A stretch of 64,000 nt of DNA from UBA11403 sp963784615 (GCA_963784615.1 CAWASG010000002.1:496001-560000), one strand, 5' to 3'. Shown: positions 7,059-16,171, counted from the first letter of the stretch. Notes: generated from the letters alone by a model not told the origin. Translations and numbers: made by a program.

Positions 7059-9404
7059 ATGAATAAACTGAATGTGTTCAAACACGCCCTTGTTGGCCTC
7101 ACCATCCTGTTTGCAGCAACGTTGCTTCATGCCGATGAAACTCAACCTAAGTTTACGATTATCCCGAGCACGCATACCAAGTGGGTTATTCCCTCAAACG
7201 GCAATGCAAAAGTTATTTACACTGTAACGAATCAAACTAAAATTACCCGCACACTCACCATGAAGCCCATTCCCGGTATCACACAAAAGACAACCGGCTT
7301 CGGCGTCTGCGACAGTACTTTTACCCTAGCACATGGCCAATCTTGCCAGCTCGTATTGCCCCTTGTGGGCAGTCAATTGTCTGGGCATATTACCGGCGGG
7401 CCGGTGGTGTGCAAAACAAAAGGGCATGGAGACAACAGCCCTGATCCGTTTCTGTGTTCTCAGGCGTGTGGTGCGAATAGTTTGGATATATTGAGTGTTG
7501 GGTTTGAGCCGGCGTCTATTTCAGTGAATCCGACGGTATTAGAAATGATAGTAGGTCCTTTCGGTTTACCTTCTAGTTCTACTTTAACCGTCACGAATAA
7601 CTCACAAACAGTGACCGCATTTAACATCACGGCGCACCTTCCTGCGAGCTGGGCTACCGTAGGCAATGCGAGCAATTGTGGAACTCTTGCTCCAGGCGGC
7701 ACTTGTCAGATAACCTTGACTCAAGGAAATGTATTACTTGCGCCTGAGCAAATCCCAGTTTTTGGTACAAATACCACGCAAGTGCTAGTGTCCATGGCAG
7801 TTGTGGAGGGAATAGCAAAGCTTAGCTCAAGTCCTCTCTCGTTAATTCTGGTTAATGGAGGGGTGCCGCAAAACGTCACTGTTACAAACATATCCACAGT
7901 TGGGGCAGTCGCTCACAATGTGGTGGCTTACCTTCCTAACGCCCTGTCATCGGTAGGGGTCACAGCATTGCCTGTTGGCTGCGTGACTTTAAACCCGGGT
8001 GCCTCTTGTATTATTACATTTACGCCACCAGCACTCGGTGATGCGGTCGTTCCTGCTGACGGTAGTTATCTCCCTGTTCCTATATATGGTGATAACACAA
8101 CCGATGCACCAGTTAATGTTAAGCTTGAAAACTTGCAGGCATCAATCGCAGTCACATCACCGCATAATTTACATTTTCTTCAAGAGGATCCCACTACTCA
8201 AAGCTTTACGGTAAAGAATGTTACATCATCAACAAATGTCACCGCGACAGCAGACAATATTCTTGCCACAACAACCGCCAACTTCAATGCATCACAACTG
8301 AATACCTTGGGTAAAGTACAGCTATTGGGCAGCAGTACTTGTACGAATACACTCAATAAAGGCATATCCTGTACTTTTAATTTTAAGGCCATCCCCGGAG
8401 GAGGCACAATACCGCCGACTTCTTTTGATATTGAAGGTACCAATACCAATAAAATTCCAGTGACGATTTCAGTTTCCAATCAAAAGCTCAGTTGGTCAAA
8501 TTCAACGTTGGTATCGAGTACGTCAAGTGTTTTGGCTACACAAGGCATATTTACAGCAGCATCAGGGGCAGGATCTTCTTCTGGAACTACGCTATCAAAA
8601 AGTAGAACATTAACTGTCTATAATATTGGGACAGATACAGCAAACAATGTCCTTTTATCTGTTGTGAGTCCATTACCGGCTGGAACAACAATATCACCGA
8701 CTTCTTGTGGGGCGATTGCCGCGGGTGGATCATGTGTTTTAACAATAACGCCAGGAAATACGCCTTCGAGTAATCCACCATCAGAGCCAACTGCCAGCGA
8801 AATTATGGTTTCTGGAGACTTCACAAATGAGTTAACTGCAGATATAACTCTATTAACTTATATGAATAGATATAAGGGCGGTAATGTTTTTTCAATCGAT
8901 GATAGTTACCCGGCAAATTCCAGCGTTGGCGGGACAATTGTTTTGACAATACCTAGTGAGACGCCACTTCCGTGGTGGCCGACTGGCAGTTGTGATGGTA
9001 CTGTTGATTGCCGGGCTGTTGTTACGACATTCACAGATGGCTCTATAAACACACTGAATATCATTGCTAGGGCCGCTGCTTCAACTCAAGATTACGCAGC
9101 ACTCTTTTGTTCCAAAGTTAGCAACCCGTCCTTCACAACGTCGCCCGTGTATCTTCCTGCGGGATGTCAGCTTGGATATGGTCAGAGATTTGGGGCTTTG
9201 TGCGGCACTCAAAATAAACCATCACAACAAAACATAACTTCAAATGCTAACAGTAGGATGGGTGCATATTGGTATTGGTCTTCAACAGGTGCATATTCCA
9301 CTACTTCCGTCTCTGCCTATGCGTATAGTGGATATTACTTCGATTTCGCTGTATTCAATAAAGAAAATATTGCAAGGTTATATTTTTGTGTTCAAGATTT
9401 TTGA
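7059..9404 (+). CDS. Large secreted protein with repeated Ig-like/DUF11-type modules
   Basis: 781 residues with a signal peptide (MNKLNVFKHALVGLTILFAA, cleavage probably after LLHA). An N-terminal domain (about 30-140) is followed by at least four beta-sandwich-like repeats of about 100 residues. The pattern is LTVTNxSxTVxAFNITAxLP followed by C-x-LxPGGTCxITxTPG; paired cysteines in each repeat suggest disulfides. A C-terminal region of different character (about 600-781) ends in an aromatic-rich FDFAVFNKENIARLYFCVQDF-type tail, here positions 761-781. The N-terminal domain is paralogous to that of the broken gene at 19372. Export to the periplasm or surface is likely, possibly as an adhesin or surface layer component; no enzymatic motif is visible. 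Confidence 0.8.
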   Translation: MNKLNVFKHALVGLTILFAATLLHADETQPKFTIIPSTHTKWVIPSNGNAKVIYTVTNQTKITRTLTMKPIPGITQKTTGFGVCDSTFTLAHGQSCQLVLPLVGSQLSGHITGGPVVCKTKGHGDNSPDPFLCSQACGANSLDILSVGFEPASISVNPTVLEMIVGPFGLPSSSTLTVTNNSQTVTAFNITAHLPASWATVGNASNCGTLAPGGTCQITLTQGNVLLAPEQIPVFGTNTTQVLVSMAVVEGIAKLSSSPLSLILVNGGVPQNVTVTNISTVGAVAHNVVAYLPNALSSVGVTALPVGCVTLNPGASCIITFTPPALGDAVVPADGSYLPVPIYGDNTTDAPVNVKLENLQASIAVTSPHNLHFLQEDPTTQSFTVKNVTSSTNVTATADNILATTTANFNASQLNTLGKVQLLGSSTCTNTLNKGISCTFNFKAIPGGGTIPPTSFDIEGTNTNKIPVTISVSNQKLSWSNSTLVSSTSSVLATQGIFTAASGAGSSSGTTLSKSRTLTVYNIGTDTANNVLLSVVSPLPAGTTISPTSCGAIAAGGSCVLTITPGNTPSSNPPSEPTASEIMVSGDFTNELTADITLLTYMNRYKGGNVFSIDDSYPANSSVGGTIVLTIPSETPLPWWPTGSCDGTVDCRAVVTTFTDGSINTLNIIARAAASTQDYAALFCSKVSNPSFTTSPVYLPAGCQLGYGQRFGALCGTQNKPSQQNITSNANSRMGAYWYWSSTGAYSTTSVSAYAYSGYYFDFAVFNKENIARLYFCVQDF

Positions 9405-9547
9405 TGGTTAGAAGTCAAAGCCAGCGAGCCTGAAAGCCATGCCATAATCGTTTGATCCACCATGTTCATAAGCAGGGGAGTTACCTTCATTTCACTGAGG
9501 AGTGACAATATCGAGAGGAAATATATCAAAAAACTGGTATTTACTAC

Positions 9548-9575
9548 ATGACATAAGTCTAAAATTTGCTAGTAT
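9548..9575 (+). promoter_or_regulatory. Weak candidate promoter for the 9609 ORF
   Basis: ATGACA (9548-9553), a 16-bp gap and TAGTAT (9570-9575). Immediately downstream AGGTTTT...AAAACCT can form a hairpin just before the Shine-Dalgarno CAGGAG. Confidence 0.3.
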
Positions 9576-9608
9576 AGGTTTTTTTGAAAACCTCAGGAGT
9601 TATAGAGT

Positions 9609-9956
9609 ATGCCAACATCAGATCAGGCAGATAAAAAGTCCGTCCCACTTCACGTTTATGACCGATTTGGTAGGCCGTTTTTAGCCCACCAGATTAATAA
9701 CCAGACTCAAGCACAACAACCCGCAATATCTCAAGATGCAAACGATGCTCACGACGACGTTCATCGCGATACTCACAGCAAACCCAAATGCGATGGACAC
9801 GGTGATTTGCATGGGGTGCGTATTGAAAGACATGTAAACGCAGATGACGCACATCGGATCCCTGCACAAAAGGTAAGGCTGTTTGGTTGTGAGCAAGCAG
9901 GGCAACCCGCAAGCAAGCAAGAGAACCACCTGATTAATTTAACGTCGAAATTGTAA
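9609..9956 (+). CDS. Hypothetical 115-residue His/Asp-rich protein
   Basis: An ORF of 115 residues starting MPTSDQADKKSVPLHVYDRF, with AGGAG 11 bp upstream of ATG and a possible promoter before it. The middle is rich in His and Asp (for example DAHDDVHRDTHSKPKCDGHG), which could bind metal but could equally reflect a non-coding sequence. No signal peptide or membrane segment. I do not recognise the family. The opposite strand also has open frames with hydrophobic translations, so coding status is uncertain. Confidence 0.35.
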   Translation: MPTSDQADKKSVPLHVYDRFGRPFLAHQINNQTQAQQPAISQDANDAHDDVHRDTHSKPKCDGHGDLHGVRIERHVNADDAHRIPAQKVRLFGCEQAGQPASKQENHLINLTSKL

Positions 9957-9979
9957 CGATTCTTGATGCGATAACAGCA

Positions 9980-10148
9980 ATTCCCGCCGTAAAAGTAGAT
10001 GCTTAGTAGTATGTGACCGGAGCATAGGCAGGGCGGGTGAGGGTAGTTTAAGTCGTAATGTTTTGATCTACCCTCATCCGCCCTGTCGGGCACCTTCTCC
10101 CGTCAACGTGAGAAGGAACTCCGTTGCTAGTTTCGGTTCTACGGAATT
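9980..10148. repeat. Palindromic repeat family 2, copy b
   Basis: Starts AATTCCCGCCGTAAAAGTAG and shares GTTTTGATCTACCCTCATC and CACCTTCTCCCGTC with copy a in the opposite orientation. The right end is degenerate (ACGGAATTG). Confidence 0.82.
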
Positions 10149-10211
10149 GCTGATGCGATAACAATGCGAGTACGTTGTTAACTAAATTTTGAACAACGTC
10201 TTTTGGGGCGC

Positions 10212-10327
10212 CCCAGTACCTTCGGTACAAACAGCTGAAATGAAGTTGCAGGTCGCGTCGTTGCGAGCAGGCCAGTACCTTCGGTACAAACAGCCAACAT
10301 GAACTTGCAGGTCGCGTCGTTGCGAGG
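10212..10327 (+). repeat. Two tandem copies of a about 57-bp unit
   Basis: The unit CCAGTACCTTCGGTACAAAC...TTGCAGGTCGCGTCGTTGCGAG occurs twice in direct order. GTACCTTCGGTAC within each unit is a small perfect hairpin. The second unit is cut by the left end of the first transposon at 10328, and its continuation resumes at 13417. Confidence 0.8.
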
Positions 10328-10381
10328 TGTAACGTCTCACTCTAATTTACATATCTCGTCCCTATTTAATTAACCTGAGAC

Positions 10382-10415
10382 AAAGCTCCCCAAGGCAAGC
10401 ACCTTGGGGAGCTTT
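10382..10415. terminator. Strong hairpin at the ATPase end of transposon copy 1
   Basis: Perfect 14-bp arms AAAGCTCCCCAAGG / CCTTGGGGAGCTTT around a 6-nt loop. Followed by TATTTTT on the + strand and by a shorter T-run on the - strand, so it may also stop transcription entering from outside. The same hairpin is at 16978-17011 and 22893-22926. Confidence 0.75.
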
Positions 10416-10420
10416 TATTT

Positions 10421-11221
10421 TTAAATTTGTTTCAACAGAGCGATGGCCTCCTTGATGATATCATCTGGCAGATGATTGATTTTTTTATCAGTAGCCAATC
10501 GCAGTGATGTAACAATGAGTTTATGTGCTTGTCTTGGATTACCTTTTGAGGACATTCGGAGCAGCTCAAGAGCTGAGTCGGACAACAACTGATGCGTACA
10601 TCCAGCCTGAGAAAAACCATGTTCAATAAGCTGCTTAAATGCATCGCGCTCAAGAATTGGCTTCAGTTCACAACGTGCTTGGATCCGAGATTCTAATGCA
10701 GCATTAGCGGGTTTCCCTATCTCGCGAGCGAGCTCCGGGTGGCCTACCAACCAAACGGTCATGTAGTCTTTGGAATCAAAGACAAAATTGAGGAAAGCTG
10801 GGAAATCACGAAAAAATTCAGATGGAAGATTTTGTGCTTCATCAATAATGAATACTGGCATAATGTTCTTTTGAGTAGCCAAGTGAATGATGTACTCCTT
10901 AATATCACGCCATAACTGAGCACGACGATAAGAAGAAGCAAGTCCAAGTATCAGCGCCATTTGACGATAAAAATCCAGTCGACCAAAATCTGTCTCGGCG
11001 ATGTAGAAAACGCTGTATTGATGTGGGTTTAAAGTGCTGGTTAGTTGTCGAAGTGCAGCCGTTTTCCCAAGTCCAGGCTCTGCTGTGAGTAATCCAACGC
11101 CAGGTGATTGAAGAAGCCAATTAAACTGTTGAGCAAGGCCTGCAAGCTGGGCGTTATCCCATAATTGGATACTTTTTTTTCCTAAGGGGGCTTGGGTTAA
11201 ACCAAAAAATGATTGGTACAT
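10421..11221 (-). CDS. Transposition AAA+ ATPase (TniB/ExeA-like), copy 1
   Basis: 266 residues with Walker A GLLTAEPGLGKTAALRQL (about 43-60), Walker B VFIIDEAQNLP (about 122-132) and sensor/arginine region downstream. This is the ExeA/TniB/MuB-type AAA+ ATPase that, in related transposons, selects target DNA and activates the DDE transposase. Its start codon directly follows the transposase stop (ATG at 11221, stop ending 11222), so the two are translated as a unit. The sequence is the same in all three copies apart from one silent base in copy 2. Confidence 0.9.
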   Translation of the reverse strand: MYQSFFGLTQAPLGKKSIQLWDNAQLAGLAQQFNWLLQSPGVGLLTAEPGLGKTAALRQLTSTLNPHQYSVFYIAETDFGRLDFYRQMALILGLASSYRRAQLWRDIKEYIIHLATQKNIMPVFIIDEAQNLPSEFFRDFPAFLNFVFDSKDYMTVWLVGHPELAREIGKPANAALESRIQARCELKPILERDAFKQLIEHGFSQAGCTHQLLSDSALELLRMSSKGNPRQAHKLIVTSLRLATDKKINHLPDDIIKEAIALLKQI

Positions 11222-12574
11222 TTAATTGTCCTCACCGGTTGTTTGTGCAAAGGTGCCAATGGACTCGACATAGTCTTCAAAAACCAATTCGACATTGTGC
11301 TCACGCTGGATTCCTTCAGGCGAAGGTGCTGCATGTGGTCGTTGGCGTTTACGATTAAGATTGGCGTCTAAATCTAATAAAACAGCGGCTCCCAAGTTGT
11401 CACCGAAGGCTGTTTCAACCCGAACAGCAATATTTGTGTGCGGATTAAACACCAACGTCACTTTCTCACCGACAAGGTTGTGATGTACCTCAAACATCTT
11501 GCCATCCCAACTGATCGTTCCATCTTTGCGAACAACTCGCTCAGCACGATGGTAAAAAATATCATCGATTTTATTGGCGAAATAAGGCGTTAGAGGGCGC
11601 ACGTGAAGCAGGTCGTCTCTCCAACTATCAAGCGGTGTTTTCTTATCTAACCCACCATGCAAACGAATATGATAAACATGCTCAATCCAGGCCCAAAGGC
11701 GAGCATTAAGATCACCCAAATCACGAATTTTATCGATATCAAGCTCATCGATAAATTGTTCTCTAAATGTGCGATGAAAACGTTCGAGCTTACCTTTGCC
11801 CTCGGGTTCTCGGGCGCGACAATAGACAAGCCGTATCTCTAAGTGTGCACAAATAGTTTGTAATGACTCGGATCGGTATGCAGGGCCATTATCAATAATC
11901 AATTTATACGGTACGCCTCGTTTCAATACAGCTGATTTGAGCACGCCCTCTATATCGAGGGCTGTTTCTCCAAGACAAAACGCACTATGTGTAATAAGAC
12001 GTGAGGAATCGTCAATCAATGAAACCAAGTACGTTTTCCGCATGCCTGATGGCGTTTGTATCCGTGGGCCATGAAGTACATCTCCTTGCCAAATATCTCC
12101 TGCATGGGCAGCCACGAATGACCGGCGCTCAATAGTGTCTTGATTGGGTATAATGCGTTTTGACAGGTGCTGTTGTTGTAAAAAGCGATGAACGGAAGCC
12201 CGAGCCAATGTGTCTTTAGCAACCAATCCTTCGCGCTCAATCATGCCAATAATAGTGTTAATTGAGCGTGAAGGCTTATCCTTTTTAAGGATCACAATTC
12301 TGCTTTGCACGGTTTCTGAAATTTGTGTACTTCCTTTGTCTATGCGCGGTTTAGGATTCAGTGCTTCGATACCCCCTCGCTTCCAATCGTAGTACCAGCG
12401 CGCAATTGTTTCTTCACTGATATGCGTTCGTCTTGACTCAGGAATAGTATAACGATCGGCAGCCAAACTTCGGATAATACTTTTAACCTCACCGCGCTTT
12501 AGTTCAGCGCGGCTCGCTAGTGGACCAAGAACCATCAGGCGAAACAAAGCCATCGGGTGTAAAGGTTTACTCAT
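11222..12574 (-). CDS. DDE transposase with Mu-type C-terminal domain, copy 1
   Basis: 450 residues. An N-terminal helix-turn-helix region (about 1-110, with ISEETIARWYYDWKRGGIEA) precedes an RNase H-like integrase core (about 150-320). The catalytic triad is visible: D in DIWQGDVLHGP, D in LIIDNGPAYRS and E in GKGKLERFHRTF. A Mu-transposase C-terminal beta-barrel (ISWDGKMFEVHHNLVGEKV) follows. This architecture with an ATPase partner places it in the Tn7/Mu/TniA superfamily, agreeing with the TGT...ACA ends and 5-bp target duplications. The protein is intact in all three copies. Confidence 0.92.
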   Translation of the reverse strand: MSKPLHPMALFRLMVLGPLASRAELKRGEVKSIIRSLAADRYTIPESRRTHISEETIARWYYDWKRGGIEALNPKPRIDKGSTQISETVQSRIVILKKDKPSRSINTIIGMIEREGLVAKDTLARASVHRFLQQQHLSKRIIPNQDTIERRSFVAAHAGDIWQGDVLHGPRIQTPSGMRKTYLVSLIDDSSRLITHSAFCLGETALDIEGVLKSAVLKRGVPYKLIIDNGPAYRSESLQTICAHLEIRLVYCRAREPEGKGKLERFHRTFREQFIDELDIDKIRDLGDLNARLWAWIEHVYHIRLHGGLDKKTPLDSWRDDLLHVRPLTPYFANKIDDIFYHRAERVVRKDGTISWDGKMFEVHHNLVGEKVTLVFNPHTNIAVRVETAFGDNLGAAVLLDLDANLNRKRQRPHAAPSPEGIQREHNVELVFEDYVESIGTFAQTTGEDN

Positions 12575-12699
12575 TTTTCTCTCCGCTATTAATGGGGAGT
12601 GAAGTTAATCAGTAAAATCATGGCACCGAAACGACCAAACTGTGTGGGGTTCATATTTGCATAAGCATTGCACAACTCATGCTTGAACCGATTATATGT

Positions 12700-13239
12700 T
12701 CATGGGATAACAACTCCGGCTACATGGCAAAGGCGCATCGCTTCACTCAAACGCATCTTCTGGAGCGTTGCTTGCCAAAAGTCAGCCATATTTATGGCTC
12801 TACCCAGTGCATAAAAATGAGTACACAACGCATCTTTATGAAGTCGAAATTGCTCTACAAAGCGCATCAGCCAACGCTTTATGGTCTGGCGTGAAGGCGG
12901 CATTGTTTTTGATATAGCGTAAGCGCTCATACCAGAAAGGTACAATACAAAAATGATCTGCTGCATATCCCACAAATACCATCTACGCGGTGGAATGCAT
13001 TCCGGAAGGACTGAACATGTTTTGTCGCAACAGGGGCAATAGTATCGCTGAATAAACACTGGATTTAGTGAGGTACTTGAAGGATTAATGCGATCCGCTT
13101 CACGAGAATAACCACCATGTCGCCAAGGGTTTGATTTACCGCAACACAGGCAATTTTTTAAGCCTAACTTCTCAGGCTCATGCCTTTGGATATGAATATA
13201 GTGTACTAATGATAAAATATCTGCGAAAATATGCGCCAT
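12700..13239 (-). CDS. DUF6431-type zinc-finger/HTH transposon protein, copy 1
   Basis: 179 residues. Zinc-ribbon cysteine pairs CLCCGKSNPWRHG (about 31) and YYCPCCDKTCSVLPECIPPRR are followed by a helix-turn-helix-like segment (MSAYAISKTMPPSRQTIKRW). This combination matches the DUF6431 family, found next to DDE transposase/ATPase pairs in this transposon type. It probably binds transposon ends or its own promoter; no direct evidence. It is first in the three-gene unit and separated from the transposase by 125 bp. Confidence 0.75.
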   Translation of the reverse strand: MAHIFADILSLVHYIHIQRHEPEKLGLKNCLCCGKSNPWRHGGYSREADRINPSSTSLNPVFIQRYYCPCCDKTCSVLPECIPPRRWYLWDMQQIIFVLYLSGMSAYAISKTMPPSRQTIKRWLMRFVEQFRLHKDALCTHFYALGRAINMADFWQATLQKMRLSEAMRLCHVAGVVIP

Positions 13240-13338
13240 GACTGATCTCTTGTTTTATTGTTTGGTAAGAGACTCAATAATACATGTTGATCAGTCACTA
13301 ATCATAATTAATTTTTCATCTCATTGTTTTTGATCGTA

Positions 13339-13355
13339 ATCACAAGGCTTGTGAT
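13339..13355. promoter_or_regulatory. Perfect palindrome upstream of the transposon genes (copy 1)
   Basis: ATCACAAGGCTTGTGAT, about 100 bp upstream of the DUF6431 start, flanked by outer arms TTGATC/GATCAA. A plausible operator or transposase-binding site; repeated at 14038-14054 and 19953-19969. Confidence 0.5.
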
Positions 13356-13416
13356 CAAGATAGTGCGAGATAAATACTTCGGTTAAGAGCTATATTTTTC
13401 GAGACATTACACGAGG

Positions 13417-13479
13417 CACGAAGCAATCCAGAGTTCGAAGCTTTGTTCTCTGGATTGCCGCGCTTCGCTCGCAACGACC
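13417..13479. repeat. Palindromic repeat family 3, copy interrupted by transposon copy 1
   Basis: CACGAAGCAATCCAGAG...CTCTGGATTGCCGCGCTTCG...TCGCAACGAC. The left boundary of the repeat (GCGTCGTTGCGAGG) is at 10314-10327 on the other side of the transposon; joining the pieces over the CGAGG duplication recreates the form seen intact at 50633-50710. Confidence 0.88.
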
Positions 13480-13593
13480 GTTGGTTTGCCCTGCGTTAGT
13501 TTGTTACCATCCAATTCATTTTGGCTATCACCACCTTCAGGAATACTACTCTCAACACCATCAAAATAAGACATGCCTTTTTCACGCGGCATT

Positions 13594-13750
13594 TTAATTA
13601 CGCTGTCGAAACGTTACAGGTCGGAAATCGATGTGAAAAGGGGAAAATATTAAATGAATTATGTGAATCCAGCGGTTTTCAAAAAAAACACGCGAGCCGT
13701 TTACTTAATTCAGTGAGCCTCAAAAACAAACGATGCAAAACGAAGAAAAG
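13594..13750 (+). pseudogene. Remnant of an IS transposase N-terminus
   Basis: Within an open frame from 13521 to 13826 the stretch NYAVETLQVGNRCEKGKILN and then ELCESSGFQKKHASRLLN resembles the N-terminal helix-turn-helix part of integrase-core transposases (pattern KGKILxExCxxxGxxxKxAxRLL). The rest of the frame is unrelated and no catalytic core follows. It is therefore a short decayed fragment trapped between transposon copies 1 and 2. Confidence 0.45.
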
Positions 13751-13837
13751 GAAAGGCCTATCAACAGTGATTTGTGGATGCGCAATCATCAACAAATCCG
13801 GCTTTGTATCTTCATCGCACCAATGAACTTCATGTTT

Positions 13838-13981
13838 TTAGTGACTAGGGCCATTATTCTTGGGGTTCTTTTCATCGCTCTCCTCTTCATCTGCTTGTAT
13901 CGAACCCCTTGATTCACTTTGTTGCTGGGCCGCTGCTTTTTCAGCCCTAAAATTGTTAATCGCGATTATTTCTGTCGCTTT
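13838..13981 (-). pseudogene. Detached C-terminal tail of the kinase-like effector candidate
   Basis: Read leftward from 13981, the frame is open for 47 codons and ends at TAA 13838-13840. It encodes a helical Ala/Gln-rich stretch (FRAEKAAAQQQ) and then an acidic end DEEESDEKNPKNNGPSH. Removing transposon copy 2 together with one copy of its GCTTT duplication joins this frame exactly to the end of the gene at 17066-18180 (…SIDPVAKKA|TEIIAINN…), giving a 417-residue protein. The Glu-rich tail resembles the E-block signals of Dot/Icm substrates. The fragment now has no start codon of its own. Confidence 0.85.
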
Positions 13982-14037
13982 TGTAATGTCTCGAAAAATA
14001 TAGCTCTTAACCGAAGTATTTATCTCGCACTATCTTG

Positions 14038-14054
14038 ATCACAAGCCTTGTGAT
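14038..14054. promoter_or_regulatory. Perfect palindrome upstream of the transposon genes (copy 2)
   Basis: ATCACAAGCCTTGTGAT, same site as in copy 1. Confidence 0.5.
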
Positions 14055-14153
14055 TACGATCAAAAACAATGAGATGAAAAATTAATTATGATTAGTGACT
14101 GATCAACATGTATTATTGAGTCTCTTACCAAACAATAAAACAAGAGATCAGTC

Positions 14154-14693
14154 ATGGCGCATATTTTCGCAGATATTTTATCATTAGTACACTATATTCA
14201 TATCCAAAGGCATGAGCCTGAGAAGTTAGGCTTAAAAAATTGCCTGTGTTGCGGTAAATCAAACCCTTGGCGACATGGTGGTTATTCTCGTGAAGCGGAT
14301 CGCATTAATCCTTCAAGTACCTCACTAAATCCAGTGTTTATTCAGCGATACTATTGCCCCTGTTGCGACAAAACATGTTCAGTCCTTCCGGAATGCATTC
14401 CACCGCGTAGATGGTATTTGTGGGATATGCAGCAGATCATTTTTGTATTGTACCTTTCTGGTATGAGCGCTTACGCTATATCAAAAACAATGCCGCCTTC
14501 ACGCCAGACCATAAAGCGTTGGCTGATGCGCTTTGTAGAGCAATTTCGACTTCATAAAGATGCGTTGTGTACTCATTTTTATGCACTGGGTAGAGCCATA
14601 AATATGGCTGACTTTTGGCAAGCAACGCTCCAGAAGATGCGTTTGAGTGAAGCGATGCGCCTTTGCCATGTAGCCGGAGTTGTTATCCCATGA
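14154..14693 (+). CDS. DUF6431-type zinc-finger/HTH transposon protein, copy 2
   Basis: Identical 179-residue product to the copy 1 gene at 12700-13239: zinc-ribbon cysteine pairs and a helix-turn-helix-like segment. Lies 100 bp downstream of the palindrome and 125 bp upstream of the transposase. Confidence 0.75.
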   Translation: MAHIFADILSLVHYIHIQRHEPEKLGLKNCLCCGKSNPWRHGGYSREADRINPSSTSLNPVFIQRYYCPCCDKTCSVLPECIPPRRWYLWDMQQIIFVLYLSGMSAYAISKTMPPSRQTIKRWLMRFVEQFRLHKDALCTHFYALGRAINMADFWQATLQKMRLSEAMRLCHVAGVVIP

Positions 14694-14818
14694 ACATATA
14701 ATCGGTTCAAGCATGAGTTGTGCAATGCTTATGCAAATATGAACCCCACACAGTTTGGTCGTTTCGGTGCCATGATTTTACTGATTAACTTCACTCCCCA
14801 TTAATAGCGGAGAGAAAA

Positions 14819-16171
14819 ATGAGTAAACCTTTACACCCGATGGCTTTGTTTCGCCTGATGGTTCTTGGTCCACTAGCGAGCCGCGCTGAACTAAAGCGCG
14901 GTGAGGTTAAAAGTATTATCCGAAGTTTGGCTGCCGATCGTTATACTATTCCTGAGTCAAGACGAACGCATATCAGTGAAGAAACAATTGCGCGCTGGTA
15001 CTACGATTGGAAGCGAGGGGGTATCGAAGCACTGAATCCTAAACCGCGCATAGACAAAGGAAGTACACAAATTTCAGAAACCGTGCAAAGCAGAATTGTG
15101 ATCCTTAAAAAGGATAAGCCTTCACGCTCAATTAACACTATTATTGGCATGATTGAGCGCGAAGGATTGGTTGCTAAAGACACATTGGCTCGGGCTTCCG
15201 TTCATCGCTTTTTACAACAACAGCACCTGTCAAAACGCATTATACCCAATCAAGACACTATTGAGCGCCGGTCATTCGTGGCTGCCCATGCAGGAGATAT
15301 TTGGCAAGGAGATGTACTTCATGGCCCACGGATACAAACGCCATCAGGCATGCGGAAAACGTACTTGGTTTCATTGATTGACGATTCCTCACGTCTTATT
15401 ACACATAGTGCGTTTTGTCTTGGAGAAACAGCCCTCGATATAGAGGGCGTGCTCAAATCAGCTGTATTGAAACGAGGCGTACCGTATAAATTGATTATTG
15501 ATAATGGCCCTGCATACCGATCCGAGTCATTACAAACTATTTGTGCACACTTAGAGATACGGCTTGTCTATTGTCGCGCCCGAGAACCCGAGGGCAAAGG
15601 TAAGCTCGAACGTTTTCATCGCACATTTAGAGAACAATTTATCGATGAGCTTGATATCGATAAAATTCGTGATTTGGGTGATCTTAATGCTCGCCTTTGG
15701 GCCTGGATTGAGCATGTTTATCATATTCGTTTGCATGGTGGGTTAGATAAGAAAACACCGCTTGATAGTTGGAGAGACGACCTGCTTCACGTGCGCCCTC
15801 TAACGCCTTATTTCGCCAATAAAATCGATGATATTTTTTACCATCGTGCTGAGCGAGTTGTTCGCAAAGATGGAACGATCAGTTGGGATGGCAAGATGTT
15901 TGAGGTACATCACAACCTTGTCGGTGAGAAAGTGACGTTGGTGTTTAATCCGCACACAAATATTGCTGTTCGGGTTGAAACAGCCTTCGGTGACAACTTG
16001 GGAGCCGCTGTTTTATTAGATTTAGACGCCAATCTTAATCGTAAACGCCAACGACCACATGCAGCACCTTCGCCTGAAGGAATCCAGCGTGAGCACAATG
16101 TCGAATTGGTTTTTGAAGACTATGTCGAGTCCATTGGCACCTTTGCACAAACAACCGGTGAGGACAATTAA
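14819..16171 (+). CDS. DDE transposase with Mu-type C-terminal domain, copy 2
   Basis: Identical 450-residue product to the copy 1 transposase, with an intact D-D-E triad (WQGDV, IIDNGP, KLERFHR). A GGAGAGAAAA ribosome-binding region precedes the ATG. It is immediately followed by the ATPase gene. Confidence 0.92.
   Translation: MSKPLHPMALFRLMVLGPLASRAELKRGEVKSIIRSLAADRYTIPESRRTHISEETIARWYYDWKRGGIEALNPKPRIDKGSTQISETVQSRIVILKKDKPSRSINTIIGMIEREGLVAKDTLARASVHRFLQQQHLSKRIIPNQDTIERRSFVAAHAGDIWQGDVLHGPRIQTPSGMRKTYLVSLIDDSSRLITHSAFCLGETALDIEGVLKSAVLKRGVPYKLIIDNGPAYRSESLQTICAHLEIRLVYCRAREPEGKGKLERFHRTFREQFIDELDIDKIRDLGDLNARLWAWIEHVYHIRLHGGLDKKTPLDSWRDDLLHVRPLTPYFANKIDDIFYHRAERVVRKDGTISWDGKMFEVHHNLVGEKVTLVFNPHTNIAVRVETAFGDNLGAAVLLDLDANLNRKRQRPHAAPSPEGIQREHNVELVFEDYVESIGTFAQTTGEDN

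Larger units (their letters stand above)
10328..13411 (-). mobile_element. 3,084-bp Mu/Tn7-type transposon, copy 1 (inverted)
   Basis: Ends are TGTAACGTCTCAC and, inverted, TGTAATGTCTCGA, giving TGT...ACA termini. The 5-bp target duplication CGAGG is seen at 10323-10327 and 13412-13416. It carries three genes in order DUF6431 protein, DDE transposase, AAA ATPase, all leftward. The two ends contain further TCTCG/TCTCAC-like subrepeats, likely transposase-binding sites. It landed inside a family 3 palindromic repeat, whose halves are at 10314-10327 and 13417-13479. Confidence 0.95.

Noticed and set aside
9681..9929. Hydrophobic membrane protein on the minus strand
   Set aside because: Its hydrophobicity follows from being antisense to a His/Asp-rich frame; no ribosome-binding site.
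13521..13826. Intact 101-residue gene
   Set aside because: Only a central stretch resembles a known family; both ends look like random translation, so it is treated as a remnant.
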